From positions 186,001 through 250,000 of the forward strand of contig JAUXNX010000016.1 in the NCBI GenBank assembly GCA_030682575.1: DNA of 64,000 bases. Reading direction: 5' to 3'. The stretch is from Gammaproteobacteria bacterium. GTDB lineage: Bacteria; Pseudomonadota; Gammaproteobacteria; Pseudomonadales; Pseudohongiellaceae. The position numbers and the translations under genes were made by a program. Below the pieces are notes generated by a model, which worked only from the letters and a program-made list of their open reading frames with translations, made no database searches and was not told the DNA's origin. Every line of letters begins with the position of its first letter. Position 1 is the first letter of the stretch. This document shows positions 1 to 8,541 of the stretch, in pieces.

Positions 1-1234
1 CAATCACCAGCAGCGCGCCATCCACTTCCTCGGTCAATACGTAGATGTGACCATCCGGCCCCATCTGCACATCGCGAATGCGCTGCTTCAATCCTTCCAG
101 CAGCCGCTCACGCTTGATCTCGCCGAAGACATTGAAAGACACCCGCTCCAGATGGCCAGTACCAGGAATGCGCCCGGTCATGAGCCCACCGACGATCAGA
201 TCATTGCGCCAGCGTGGAAAGTACTCGCCGGTGTAGAACATCAATCCGCTTGGAGCAATCGAGGGCACCCAGACCAGAAGCGGCTGCACCATGCCTTCCG
301 CATATGGTTTTTCAAGCGCGGCAGCGGGACGACCACTGTAGTCGCGCCCGAAACTCACCAGTGGCCAACCGTAGTTATAGGTCGGCTGCACAATATTCAC
401 TTCGTCGCCGCCCTGGGGACCATGCTCCGCTGCCCACAACTCGCCAGTCTCGGGGTGGAAGTCCATGCCTTCGATGGCGCGGTGGCCCATGGACCATATC
501 TCGGGTTGATAAGCGTCGTTGCCGATGTAGGGATTGTCGCTGGCGGGCGTGCCGTCGTCGTTCAAACGCAGCAACTTACCGATGTGGCTCATGGGGTCCT
601 GCGGCGCCTCCGGGTGGCGGCGGAATGGCGAACTCATGAACAGTTTGCCGTCGGGCGCGAAGCGCAGGCGTGAGCCGTGCCCGCCTACAACATCACTCCA
701 GCCATTGGTGACCAGCAGTTCTTCCACATCATTCAGGGCGGTGCGCTCTGCATTCAATCGGCCCCTGCCCAGTGCTGTGGTCGTCCAGTAGTCCTGACCC
801 TCGGGCGCTTCGCCTGACTTGGTGTAGGTAAAATACACGTAACGGTTCTGATCGAACTGGGGGTGAAGCACGACATCCATCAAACCGCCCCACTCCGCAA
901 ACGCGATCTCGGGAATACCAGTGACCGGGTTCGGATCGAGATCACCCTTGCGGATAATCCGCAGCGTGCCCTTGCGCTCGGCGATCAACACATCGCCATC
1001 GGGCAGAAACGCCATGCCCCAGGGATGCTCGATACCACGGGCAATGACAGAAACGCGGATCTGGGAGGGTGGTGAGTAGGTGTCGAAGACCCAGGGGCCT
1101 TCACCGAGGGGGAACACTTGCGCGGAAATCGGAGCGGCAAAGGCGCAAAGCGCAAGGGAAAGCAGCAGGGAACCGGGGAGACTCTTCAGAAAAGCAACGA
1201 GAATGACATTCCTGGCTGTGGAAAACCTTGGCAT
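1..1234 (-). CDS. PQQ-dependent sugar dehydrogenase (partial, 3' end beyond left edge)
   Basis: I translated this frame by hand from the complement of 1234-1. It starts at ATG 1234 with a signal peptide (hydrophobic run around residues 20-38 ending in an ISAQ-like site), then a soluble beta-propeller domain with HPWGMAFLPDGDVLIAERKG, GLMDVVLHPQF, YVYFTYT and GHGSRLRFAPDGKLF. These are hallmarks of the glucose/sorbosone dehydrogenase family, periplasmic enzymes that use PQQ to oxidise sugars. The frame stays open to base 1, so the C-terminus is missing. It is divergent from the cytochrome c gene at 1473, a possible electron acceptor. The sugar specificity cannot be read from the sequence. Confidence 0.85.
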   Translation of the reverse strand, partial: MPRFSTARNVILVAFLKSLPGSLLLSLALCAFAAPISAQVFPLGEGPWVFDTYSPPSQIRVSVIARGIEHPWGMAFLPDGDVLIAERKGTLRIIRKGDLDPNPVTGIPEIAFAEWGGLMDVVLHPQFDQNRYVYFTYTKSGEAPEGQDYWTTTALGRGRLNAERTALNDVEELLVTNGWSDVVGGHGSRLRFAPDGKLFMSSPFRRHPEAPQDPMSHIGKLLRLNDDGTPASDNPYIGNDAYQPEIWSMGHRAIEGMDFHPETGELWAAEHGPQGGDEVNIVQPTYNYGWPLVSFGRDYSGRPAAALEKPYAEGMVQPLLVWVPSIAPSGLMFYTGEYFPRWRNDLIVGGLMTGRIPGTGHLERVSFNVFGEIKRERLLEGLKQRIRDVQMGPDGHIYVLTEEVDGALLVI

Positions 1235-1472
1235 GGGAAACCTCTTTCTGGAACAGGCTGTAATTTTTATTGGTCCGTATCCGGAGTGTTGGCCATCACC
1301 AGCACGCCTGATGTTGTTGTATCACACTTTTAATCTGCGTTGTTATTGTGTTTTCCAACAGCAGATTAGCATTTTCTTAGTATTTGTTTAGGCAAGAATT
1401 AGCATTGCCCGTGATCGCTTCGACGTATTCTGCGCTCGCTTGATCAACCCCTAAATCAATCGGAGTTCAGGA

Positions 1473-1994
1473 ATGAATGTCACAAGTTTTTTGCTAAAAC
1501 GCCCCGCTTTTTGCACTGCGGTGCTTGGCTTGCTGTTATCTACTGCCGCCCTTGCCGAAGACACTGAGGCAGGCAAGGCATCCGTCGATCGTGGCGAGTA
1601 TCTGGCCCGCGTTGCCGGTTGTAACGACTGTCACACCGCCGGCTATCCGGAAGGAGCCGGCAATGTTCCCAAGAGTCAGTGGTTGATGGGAGTGAACGTT
1701 GGCTTTCAGGGTCCCTGGGGCACCAGCTATCCGGCGAATCTGCGACTGTACTTTGCCAACATGGATGAGCAGCAGTGGCTGGAGAGAGCCCGTTTGCCCA
1801 TGCTGCCGCCCATGCCCTGGTTCGCGCTGCGGGACATGAGCGATGAGGATTTGCTGGCCATCTATCGCTTCGTCAGATCTCTGGGTCCGGCGGGTGAGCC
1901 AGTGCCCGCAGCCAGCGGTCCTGCTCAACCAGTCAGTACGCCGGTGATCGAGTTCTTCCCCAAGAATCTGCCGTTGCACGCACAGACTCAATGA
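1473..1994 (+). CDS. periplasmic c-type cytochrome
   Basis: This 173-residue protein has a signal peptide (hydrophobic core near residues 13-27, cleavage around ALA-ED) and a single haem-binding motif CNDCH near residues 51-55. The segment GPWGTSYPANLRLYF followed by a methionine-rich MLPPMPW stretch is typical of cytochrome subunits of membrane-associated alcohol/aldehyde dehydrogenases; the axial Met is probably in that stretch. It should be a periplasmic electron carrier. The last bases overlap the next gene as ATGA, suggesting translational coupling to the E1alpha gene, an unusual partner for a periplasmic protein. It could serve the PQQ enzyme encoded divergently. Confidence 0.85.
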   Translation: MNVTSFLLKRPAFCTAVLGLLLSTAALAEDTEAGKASVDRGEYLARVAGCNDCHTAGYPEGAGNVPKSQWLMGVNVGFQGPWGTSYPANLRLYFANMDEQQWLERARLPMLPPMPWFALRDMSDEDLLAIYRFVRSLGPAGEPVPAASGPAQPVSTPVIEFFPKNLPLHAQTQ

Positions 1995-3001
1995 ATCTCC
2001 ATCAAGCTGGAAAACCTGTCATGAATACTCTCAGCAATTCTCCGCTGCTTGAGCGTCAACCACGCTTGCATGGCCTCTATACCATGATGTTGATACGGGC
2101 CTACGAAGAGCGTCTGGCACTGTTGCAACAAAACGGGGCACCCGGCACCTGCACCAGCGTCGGTCAGGAAGCCTGTGCAGTCGGCGTCATCAGCACCCTG
2201 GATTGGCGCGACAGGATCATCACCAATCATCGCAGTGCTGCACACCTGCTGGCACGCGGAGCCGATCCGCAGCGCCTGATGGCTGAAGTGCTGGGACGCG
2301 CGGACGGTTACTGCGGTGGCCACAGTGGCAGTCTGCACATATCGGTGCGCGAACTGGGTGTCGTGCTGACCTCCACCATTGTCGGTGGCGGCCTGTCACT
2401 GGCACCCGGCGTAGCACTCGCACAGCGCATGGGGCAAGGAGAGGAAGGCGGCGTGGTCGTGGTCTTCTTTGGCGATGGCGCGGCCTGCGAAGGAATCCTG
2501 CACGAGTCGCTCAATCTGGCCGTGCAATGGCAACTGCCGCTGTTGTTCGTCTGCGAGAACAACCAGTGGCAGGCCTATGTACACCGACTCGAAACCATGG
2601 CCGACGATGCCATCTATCGCTGGGCCTGTGGTCATGGCCTGGAGACACAGCGTATCGACGGCAATGACGTGGATGCGGTGAGCGCGGCGGCGCGGCAGTC
2701 AGTGGCAGCCATCCGCGCCGATGGTCGGCCCCGCTTTCTCGAACTGCTGACCTACCGCCAGCGCGGTCATCTGGAGCCTGACGATCTGGCTTACGTCGAC
2801 CATGCCGAGCGCGAGCGGTGGCTGAAACGCGATCCGCTTGTATTGATGCGTGAACGCCTGAGAGCCGAGGGAGTTCTGCAAGACAATGACCTCGCCGCCA
2901 TGCAACAACAGGTAAGCCAACGCATCGACGCCGCGCAGAATTTTGCCGAGTCCAGCGCCTGGCCTGACCCACAACAACTGCTTCAACATGTATACGCCTG
3001 A
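1991..3001 (+). CDS. thiamine-diphosphate dehydrogenase E1 component, alpha subunit (acetoin/2-oxo acid type)
   Basis: The 336-residue cytoplasmic protein carries the ThDP-binding signature GDGAACEGILHESLNLA ending in CENNQW, and the upstream GGHSGSLHI and TSTIVGGGLSLAPGVA motifs of E1alpha subunits. With the beta subunit at 3017 it would form the decarboxylating E1 tetramer of an acetoin, pyruvate or branched-chain 2-oxo acid dehydrogenase complex. The start at 1991 overlaps the cytochrome stop (ATGA); an internal ATG at 2021 is an alternative. No E2 or E3 gene follows, so the substrate and partner enzymes remain unknown. Confidence 0.88.
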   Translation: MNLHQAGKPVMNTLSNSPLLERQPRLHGLYTMMLIRAYEERLALLQQNGAPGTCTSVGQEACAVGVISTLDWRDRIITNHRSAAHLLARGADPQRLMAEVLGRADGYCGGHSGSLHISVRELGVVLTSTIVGGGLSLAPGVALAQRMGQGEEGGVVVVFFGDGAACEGILHESLNLAVQWQLPLLFVCENNQWQAYVHRLETMADDAIYRWACGHGLETQRIDGNDVDAVSAAARQSVAAIRADGRPRFLELLTYRQRGHLEPDDLAYVDHAERERWLKRDPLVLMRERLRAEGVLQDNDLAAMQQQVSQRIDAAQNFAESSAWPDPQQLLQHVYA

Positions 3002-3016
3002 CAAGGAATAGAACTC

Positions 3017-4018
3017 ATGCCGATATTGACTGTAGAACAGGCAATCAATCAGGCGCTGCATGAGGAAATGCAGCGCGACCCGCGCGTTCTGGTGATGGGC
3101 GAAGGCGTAGCGAAATCCCGTGCGTCGCTGCTGCACAGTTTCGGAGCGCAGCGGGTACGCAATACCCCGCTGGCTGAGGCTGTGATCAGTGGCACAGCAG
3201 TGGGCGCTGCAGCCAGTGGGTTGCGCCCTGTCATCGACCTCCTGTTTGCCCCGTTTCTGACTTATGCCATGGATGCGCTGGTCAACAGTGCCGGCAAGCT
3301 TCGATATCTGTCGGGAGGACAACACGAGTTCCCGCTCGTGACACTGAGTATGACCGGCGCAGGCTGGTGCGTGGGAGCCCAGCACAACCATAACCTGGAA
3401 GCGATGTTCGTCCATGCACCGGGTCTGAAGGTCGTCATGCCGTCCACTCCTGCAGACTTCAAAGGCCTGCTCAAGACGGCCATCCGCGACAACAATCCGG
3501 TGCTGCTCTTTACCGACATCGGCCTGCTGCATCAGGCTGGTGAGGTTAGCGATGACACCGAGTTCCTGGTGCCTCTGGGCAAGGCCGCTGTCCCGCGCAT
3601 CGGCTCGGATGTGACGCTGGTGAGCTACGCCAAGACAGTCGGCATCTGCCTTGAAGCAGCGCAGCAACTGCGTGAGACCGGAATCAGCGCTGAGGTGATT
3701 GATCTGCGCAGTCTCAAACCCCTCGACGAGGAGGCAGTGCTGCGATCGGTGCGCAAGACCGGACGTTTGGTCATCGTCCATGAAGCCAGCGGACTGTGCG
3801 GCATGGCCGCCGAGATTGCCGCGCTCGCGGCGTCGCGGGCATTCGATGCGCTGCTCGCACCGGTGGTGCGGCTGACCGGCCCCGATGCGCCCGTGGGGGC
3901 TTCGTGGGCACTGGAGCAGGCCAGCGTGCCCACATCGGCTGCGGTCGTTCAAGCCGTGCGGGAGATGTTGCCGAGAACGGCTCACGCAGCAGAGAAACCA
4001 CTCACGGAACTGGCCTGA
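3017..4018 (+). CDS. thiamine-diphosphate dehydrogenase E1 component, beta subunit
   Basis: The 333-residue protein begins 15 bp after the alpha subunit with a good AAGGAA ribosome site. It shows the transketolase pyrimidine-binding domain (VMGEGV, TPLAEAVISGTAVGAAASGLRPV) and a C-terminal transketolase domain (EVIDLRSLKPLDEE, VIVHEA). The usual GAQHS motif reads GAQHNHN here. It is expected to pair with the alpha subunit in the cytoplasm. The gene ends one base before the convergent minus-strand gene, with no obvious terminator between them. Confidence 0.88.
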   Translation: MPILTVEQAINQALHEEMQRDPRVLVMGEGVAKSRASLLHSFGAQRVRNTPLAEAVISGTAVGAAASGLRPVIDLLFAPFLTYAMDALVNSAGKLRYLSGGQHEFPLVTLSMTGAGWCVGAQHNHNLEAMFVHAPGLKVVMPSTPADFKGLLKTAIRDNNPVLLFTDIGLLHQAGEVSDDTEFLVPLGKAAVPRIGSDVTLVSYAKTVGICLEAAQQLRETGISAEVIDLRSLKPLDEEAVLRSVRKTGRLVIVHEASGLCGMAAEIAALAASRAFDALLAPVVRLTGPDAPVGASWALEQASVPTSAAVVQAVREMLPRTAHAAEKPLTELA

Positions 4019-5362
4019 TCAGCCGACTGCCTCATGCAGATTGAGCGTGCCCGTCACCCGCAGACGAAAGCGCCCGCGGCCCGTCTTGTCGATCGCCAGC
4101 ACATCACAACGCTCCACCAAACGGCGCTGCAACAGGATCAGTCGCGCCTCCAGATTGTCGACCACATCTGGCAGGCGCAGACTGGTGTCGTGGCGCAGCT
4201 CGCGATTGGTGAACTCGTCGCGGCCCACTGCACTGTAGTCGCACAACAGCTTCCACAGGATGGCTCCGGCAACTCCCTTGATGAGGTAGTCATTGTTGAT
4301 GAACACACTCTGATCGGCGCGATAGAAGCACACATGCACCGGCTTGCCGACGGCCTTCGCGTCTGCAGCGGCATCGACCACAGACTCTTCGGCTGCCTCG
4401 CTGCAGCACTCCATTGACGTGATTGCCAACGCCAGATAATTCGCCAGTGCTACCAGGGCATCCTCATCGTCCCAACTGAAGCGCATCTCCTGAGGGCTTT
4501 CCACGTAAAGCACTCCCGTCACTCGCTCGCCACTGACGATGGGAACTGCCATCTGGCTGCCCGACTTGGCGAGGCCCGGCACGGGAATGCTCATTTCGAT
4601 GTCAGTCGCGGCATAACGCTGCAAATACGTTTCACGAACGGCGCGACCATACAGATACTCGGTAGCACAGTGACCAATACGGATCGGCACACGCTCGCGT
4701 GCGGCCACGCCAATCATGCCTTCGCCCAGACCGATCTCCGACCCCACGCCGGAGTGGTGATAGCCGCAACTGGCCACGGTATAGAGTTTCTCGCCTGCGG
4801 GGTCGAGCATCAGCAGCATGGCATGCGGCATGTCGAACTCCTCAGCCAGACAAGTCAATGCACTCTCGAGCAGCTCCGACAGATCCTGGCACGCCGCCAG
4901 GCGCGCCATGCTGCGCCGCAGTGTCGGCAACAGATTAGATGTTGGCGCAGACGCCAGAGGCGGCGGCGCACCCGTTATCAACTCGATGCGCTGCACCCGG
5001 TAGATGTCGGAACCCTTGAGTTGGAATACTTCGCTCATGCCGCTGTGGGACGCGATGCCGGCAAGACGCGCCTTCATCGACTCGAACAGCGGACCTTCGG
5101 AGACGGTTTTCAGATAGGAAATGTGCAGGTAATACTGTTCGGCCGTGACGGGGTCCATGAGCAGGATAGTTGCCGCTGGATTGGCCAGAATATTCCGCCG
5201 TGTCGTGTTGAAAAATTGAAACGACAGCGCGACGTGTTCCTCATCCATGTAATGCACCTGTGACAAGTAAGCTACATTGGGCGTGGCATTGGCGTCACAG
5301 GTCGCAATGATCGCGGGGACAGCGCCTTCAAAGCAGCGCCGCAATGTACTCAGACTGGGCAT
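4019..5362 (-). CDS. split-barrel / GAF / DNA-binding regulator
   Basis: A 447-residue protein starting at ATG 5362, which overlaps the stop of the upstream gene as ATGA; the open frame extends further upstream but without support. Residues about 1-130 resemble a pyridoxamine-phosphate-oxidase-like flavin split barrel (ATCDANATPNVAYLSQVHYM, FFNTTRRNILANP). Residues about 150-330 form a GAF domain (LGEGMIGVAARERVPIRIG, MAVPIVSGERVTGVLYVES). The C-terminal 100 residues look like a winged-helix domain (GAILWKLLCDY, FTNRELR, NLEARLILLQRRL). A sensory transcription regulator responding to a flavin/redox or small-molecule cue is inferred. Confidence 0.7.
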   Translation of the reverse strand: MPSLSTLRRCFEGAVPAIIATCDANATPNVAYLSQVHYMDEEHVALSFQFFNTTRRNILANPAATILLMDPVTAEQYYLHISYLKTVSEGPLFESMKARLAGIASHSGMSEVFQLKGSDIYRVQRIELITGAPPPLASAPTSNLLPTLRRSMARLAACQDLSELLESALTCLAEEFDMPHAMLLMLDPAGEKLYTVASCGYHHSGVGSEIGLGEGMIGVAARERVPIRIGHCATEYLYGRAVRETYLQRYAATDIEMSIPVPGLAKSGSQMAVPIVSGERVTGVLYVESPQEMRFSWDDEDALVALANYLALAITSMECCSEAAEESVVDAAADAKAVGKPVHVCFYRADQSVFINNDYLIKGVAGAILWKLLCDYSAVGRDEFTNRELRHDTSLRLPDVVDNLEARLILLQRRLVERCDVLAIDKTGRGRFRLRVTGTLNLHEAVG

Positions 5363-5892
5363 CACGTGGTCACCCCCAGCGGCTGCCCTGCTCCCGCTCC
5401 GGGTGTCTGGTCGAAGGCGGCGTTGGGCACAAAGCAGACACAAACGGCGTCTGTGATGCCGGGCGCCATCAATGCCTGCGAAAACGCCGGGGGATAACCC
5501 AGGGAAATCAGTTCGCCAGAAGCGCGCAGCCCATATCGATCGATCAATGCCTGATCTCCGGGCTGCAGTGGTTCAATGCGCACGGCAACTGCCTTTAGCT
5601 GCACTGTGCGGTGAGTCGTTGGCCGACTGAACACCACCGAGAACGCACCGCCATCACGCAGGTCGCGCAACACGTTGGCCGAGCGCGATTCCGACAGGAA
5701 CACGCAGACCTCATCCACGCCCGCTCCGTTCGATGAACGCGACACCCGGCACCCGTAAGCTTGCGAAATCGAAGGCACCAGATCCCTGCTGCAGGAACCC
5801 GCTTTCATGGAAATGGGGCCGAGCACGAAATCGACAAGATCGCTGGTGAGTAGCAAGGCGCCATGAACAGAAGAGCTCATGCAGAGATTCAT
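5362..5892 (-). CDS. pyridoxamine 5'-phosphate oxidase-like split-barrel protein
   Basis: A 176-residue cytoplasmic protein. The region DFVLGPISMKAGSCS, then VFLSESRSANVLRDLRDGGAFSVVFSRPTTHRTVQLKA, matches the FMN-binding split-barrel fold (residues about 15-110), where substrate or flavin binds. Its stop overlaps the start of the regulator gene at 5362, so the two are probably translated together. It may supply the flavin or haem-related signal sensed by that regulator; this is inference. No strong ribosome site is visible, and ATG 5880 is an alternative start. Confidence 0.6.
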   Translation of the reverse strand: MNLCMSSSVHGALLLTSDLVDFVLGPISMKAGSCSRDLVPSISQAYGCRVSRSSNGAGVDEVCVFLSESRSANVLRDLRDGGAFSVVFSRPTTHRTVQLKAVAVRIEPLQPGDQALIDRYGLRASGELISLGYPPAFSQALMAPGITDAVCVCFVPNAAFDQTPGAGAGQPLGVTT

Positions 5893-6019
5893 CCAATTGA
5901 AAGAGTAACGGGAAAGAAAAAGTGCGCAAAAATCTATTCCAGATTGCGATGGGCGTCAATCGCAGAATTCAGGCAATCAGAAAGTGCTGCAGCAAGGTGT
6001 TGGTCGAACCCGCCCCGAG

Positions 6020-6391
6020 TTACTGCAACAACGTGCGCCCGTGGGTCTGCCGCACTGGAATACCCCTTGGATCGAAATTCTCCAGACAGAACACGTTGAT
6101 GCCATAGCAGTCCGGCGCGGTACGCTTGCGGTGAAACGGATAGATGCCGCAGACCCTGCAGAAGAAGTGCCACGCGGTCTGCGTATTGAAACGATACTCC
6201 GTGAGAAACTCTTCGCCGCTGAGCAGCTTGAAGGCGCTCTCATGCACCTTCACCATCAGCGCGTTCTTGCGCGCACAGATGGAGCAGTCACACATCGTGA
6301 GTTCAGGAAAATCTGTTTCTATCTGGAATTTGATGGCGCCGCAGTGGCAGCTTCCCACCAAGGTTTGCATGGGTCTAACGTCTGTTCTCAT
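6020..6391 (-). CDS. GFA-family zinc protein (CENP-V/GFA, DUF636)
   Basis: The 123-residue protein has the zinc-binding cysteine pattern of the glutathione-dependent formaldehyde-activating family: GSCHCGAI, CDCSICARK, and FFCRVCGIYPFHRKR. The family binds zinc and, in characterised members, reacts with S-hydroxymethylglutathione, but most members are of unknown function. Its ATG overlaps the stop of the acetyltransferase gene upstream (ATGA), so it belongs to the same minus-strand operon. Confidence 0.85.
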   Translation of the reverse strand: MRTDVRPMQTLVGSCHCGAIKFQIETDFPELTMCDCSICARKNALMVKVHESAFKLLSGEEFLTEYRFNTQTAWHFFCRVCGIYPFHRKRTAPDCYGINVFCLENFDPRGIPVRQTHGRTLLQ

Positions 6392-6924
6392 ATGGTAGTC
6401 TCGCAGTACACCTCAGCCAGCACCTGACCGCCTATCGTGATATTACGGCTTCTTTGCGGATTCTCGACAAATCCCTCACCACAGTAAAATTTTCGCGCAC
6501 GTGTGTTGTCTTCCAAAACCCAGAGCATCACGCCGGTAAACCCGCGCCGCTGCAATTCCTCTCGTGCCGCCAGCCATAGTGATCGACCAAAGCCACACGA
6601 CCAGAATTCCGGATGCACGTAGATCGCCATCAACTCACCCACCGAGGGGGCCTCACCAGTTTCACGACTGGCTCCGAAGGAAATCAGCCCTGTAATTCTT
6701 TGTGAGGACACCGCTACCCAAAGCATCGGCATTCCCTGCCCGATCATCCGCGCCCAACCCTGCTCCCGAGCATCGATTGAGAGCGAAGCGAGATAGTCGT
6801 CAGGAACAATACCCGCATACGCTTTGCGCCAGGCTTCGATGTGCATTTCTGCAATTTCCCGTGCGTCGCTTATCAATGCCGGTCTGACATTTGTTGATTC
6901 TCCATTCATCTCTGCATCATCCAT
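6388..6924 (-). CDS. GNAT-family N-acetyltransferase
   Basis: A 178-residue protein. The start at ATG 6924 leaves a 20-bp gap from the previous gene; the open frame continues upstream but overlaps that gene. GNAT motifs are visible: ELMAIYVHPEFWSCGFGRSLW (motif A with a CGFGRS acetyl-CoA pyrophosphate loop) and MLWVLEDNTRARKFYCGEGF (motif B). The C-terminus overlaps the GFA gene. The substrate is unknown; the neighbouring second GNAT gene suggests a small acetyltransferase cluster. Confidence 0.85.
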   Translation of the reverse strand: MDDAEMNGESTNVRPALISDAREIAEMHIEAWRKAYAGIVPDDYLASLSIDAREQGWARMIGQGMPMLWVAVSSQRITGLISFGASRETGEAPSVGELMAIYVHPEFWSCGFGRSLWLAAREELQRRGFTGVMLWVLEDNTRARKFYCGEGFVENPQRSRNITIGGQVLAEVYCETTI

Positions 6925-6944
6925 GAATTCATTTGATTCCACGT

Positions 6945-7466
6945 CTACACCGAGCGCCCCATCACCACCACATCGATGAACTCGGCGCCAAGCCGAACAA
7001 GGCATGGCCGCAATCCATCGACATGAAAGCCCATTCGTTCATACAGTGCGATAGCGCGTGGATTGTTGGCAAAGACCTCGAGTTCCAGACGCGTGACGCC
7101 GACACTCTCCGCTCTCTCGAACAATGCATTGAACAGTGCGGAACCAACCCCCTGTCCGCGCACATCTCTGCGCACGGTAAGTCCCACATATCCCACATGC
7201 CTGCACTGCGGATGCCGCATCCCCTGCATGTCCATCGCGCCAACGATTTCGCCGTTGCGTTCTGCGAGGAGAAAGAGTGAATTCGGAGAATCATTCAGAC
7301 GCCGGATTGCCGCAAGTTCGGACTCAATCGTGAGGCGATGTTCCAGCGTGTAGATGGTGGGCAGCGCCTCGCTTTCCAGACGCAGCATGAAATGGTTCAG
7401 TGCTGGAGCATCGGCAAGAGTAGCGTCTCTGATGTGCAACGGACTTATGTTTAAATGACTGTGCAT
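6945..7466 (-). CDS. GNAT-family N-acetyltransferase
   Basis: A 173-residue protein. ATG 7466 is preferred because GAAAGG lies 6 bases upstream of it. Motif A reads VGLTVRRDVRGQGVGSALF with the RGQGVG acetyl-CoA loop, and motif B reads LEVFANNPRAIALYERMGF. It resembles the broad RimI-like acetyltransferase group. It lies between YajD and a second GNAT gene on the same strand. The substrate is not predictable. Confidence 0.87.
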   Translation of the reverse strand: MHSHLNISPLHIRDATLADAPALNHFMLRLESEALPTIYTLEHRLTIESELAAIRRLNDSPNSLFLLAERNGEIVGAMDMQGMRHPQCRHVGYVGLTVRRDVRGQGVGSALFNALFERAESVGVTRLELEVFANNPRAIALYERMGFHVDGLRPCLVRLGAEFIDVVVMGRSV

Positions 7467-7489
7467 GCAGTGCCTTTCACTTCTTGTTG

Positions 7490-7861
7490 TCACTCTTTCA
7501 GCTTCATGGCATCCCTGAGCCCCGCGAACGGATTATGCGTTGCAGCTTTCGTCTCGGTAGCGGTCGTGCTGCCATAGCGAATGAAATTCGCGAACTTGCT
7601 GTGTTCCTCGTCGTGACAATACAAACACAACAATTCCCAGTTGCTGCCATCGTTGGGATTATCGTCGTGATTGTGATTGACGTGGTGAACAGTCAACTCG
7701 GAGAGATTGGCGCGTGTGAACTCGCGAGCGCAGCGGCCGCAGATCCAGGGATAGAGTTTCAGCGCCCGTTCGCGATAGCCCTTCTCGCGTTTGGCGATGT
7801 AGTCGCGTTGCTCGGCGAGGGCGCGGTCGGTCTTGCTGGAGTTGGAATTATTCATCGCCAC
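7490..7861 (-). CDS. yajD: YajD-family HNH nuclease
   Basis: A 123-residue protein with paired cysteines CGRCAREF and the HNH core LTVHHVNHNHDDNPNDGSNWELLCLYCHDEEHSKF. The whole layout, including the HDEEH end, is that of the small YajD proteins of gammaproteobacteria, predicted metal-dependent DNA-cutting enzymes of unknown role. The start taken is GTG 7861, with GAGAGG 9 bases upstream; ATG 7855 is an alternative. It is the last chromosomal protein gene before the tRNA genes. Confidence 0.85.
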   Translation of the reverse strand: MAMNNSNSSKTDRALAEQRDYIAKREKGYRERALKLYPWICGRCAREFTRANLSELTVHHVNHNHDDNPNDGSNWELLCLYCHDEEHSKFANFIRYGSTTATETKAATHNPFAGLRDAMKLKE

Positions 7862-8033
7862 AGGGTACTACCTCTCACCCTGCGGGGGCTATATGCCTTG
7901 AACAGGATCGCAAAAATTCCATCCTCTCAAGATCTTTCCTCGCAATATCAATGAGTTGATTCCGGCCAAATGAAAGCATTTGTCCGACTATCTGAAATTT
8001 TCAGGAAATTGATCTTGCGAGGACGGAATGATT

Positions 8034-8120
8034 TGGTGCCCGGGACCGGAATCGAACCGGTACGACCTTTCGATCGAGAGATTTTAAGTCTCTTGTGTCT
8101 ACCAATTTCACCACCCGGGC
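8034..8120 (-). tRNA. leuZ: tRNA-Leu (anticodon UAA)
   Basis: The complement of this stretch folds as a class II tRNA of 87 nt. It has a GCCCGGG acceptor stem paired to CCCGGGC before ACCA, a D arm with GGTAGACAC, an anticodon loop CTTAAAA (UAA), a long variable arm, and a T arm GGTTCGATTCC. It closely resembles the third tRNA of the enterobacterial Gly-Cys-Leu operon. Its natural upstream neighbour, tRNA-Cys, is broken at 8264, so this gene is separated from its normal promoter by the prophage. Confidence 0.95.
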
Positions 8121-8216
8121 TTGAGAAGGTGGCCTTTCGAGGTTTGCCTGTTACAGCACGAGTAAAAACGGTAAAGCACCGGGTCGAGACCGGTGTTGCT
8201 ATCGGGGAGTGATTAA

Positions 8217-8264
8217 TGGAGGCTGGGGTCGGAATCGAACCGGCGTACGCGGAGTTGCAGTCCG
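8217..8264 (-). other. attachment site: 3' fragment of tRNA-Cys (attL)
   Basis: The complement gives the 3' part of tRNA-Cys: anticodon loop CTGCAAC (GCA), the T arm with GGTTCGATTCC, acceptor strand CCCAGCC and TCCA. Going further 5' the match stops after CGGA in the anticodon stem at 8264. The next bases do not give the expected D arm or acceptor strand. This is the signature of an integrated element that uses the 3' part of a tRNA gene as crossover core, leaving this copy at the left end and restoring the full tRNA at the far end. The core is estimated at up to 48 bp. Confidence 0.8.
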
Positions 8265-8541
8265 TGCCTTCAAGTAGCATATTTTCCTTTCTAATCAGCA
8301 CCTTAACTCGCTTTTCACGCCTGCAAAGTACGGCGGTCTTGAGCACTTTCGTGCATTATAGATCAATAACTTACAAAACTATAGCTGCGGTTTTCAGCGG
8401 CCACTGGCTGGCACGGGCACGTTATAATGCCCACGAAGTTCCATGTGCCACCGCTTTCTTGTATATTGGTCCCGTCAACAGCTTTCCAAGACAGCCTTCA
8501 CGCGGAAAGGATTTCAAATACCTAAAACCAAGGGGATAAAA

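Noticed and set aside
2699-3985. 428-codon minus-strand open frame opposite the E1 genes
   Set aside because: The plus strand encodes well-supported E1 alpha and beta subunits across the same bases.
7948-8346. Open frames across tRNA-Leu and the tRNA-Cys fragment
   Set aside because: They are translations of tRNA sequence, with typical GSIPVPGTK-like strings.
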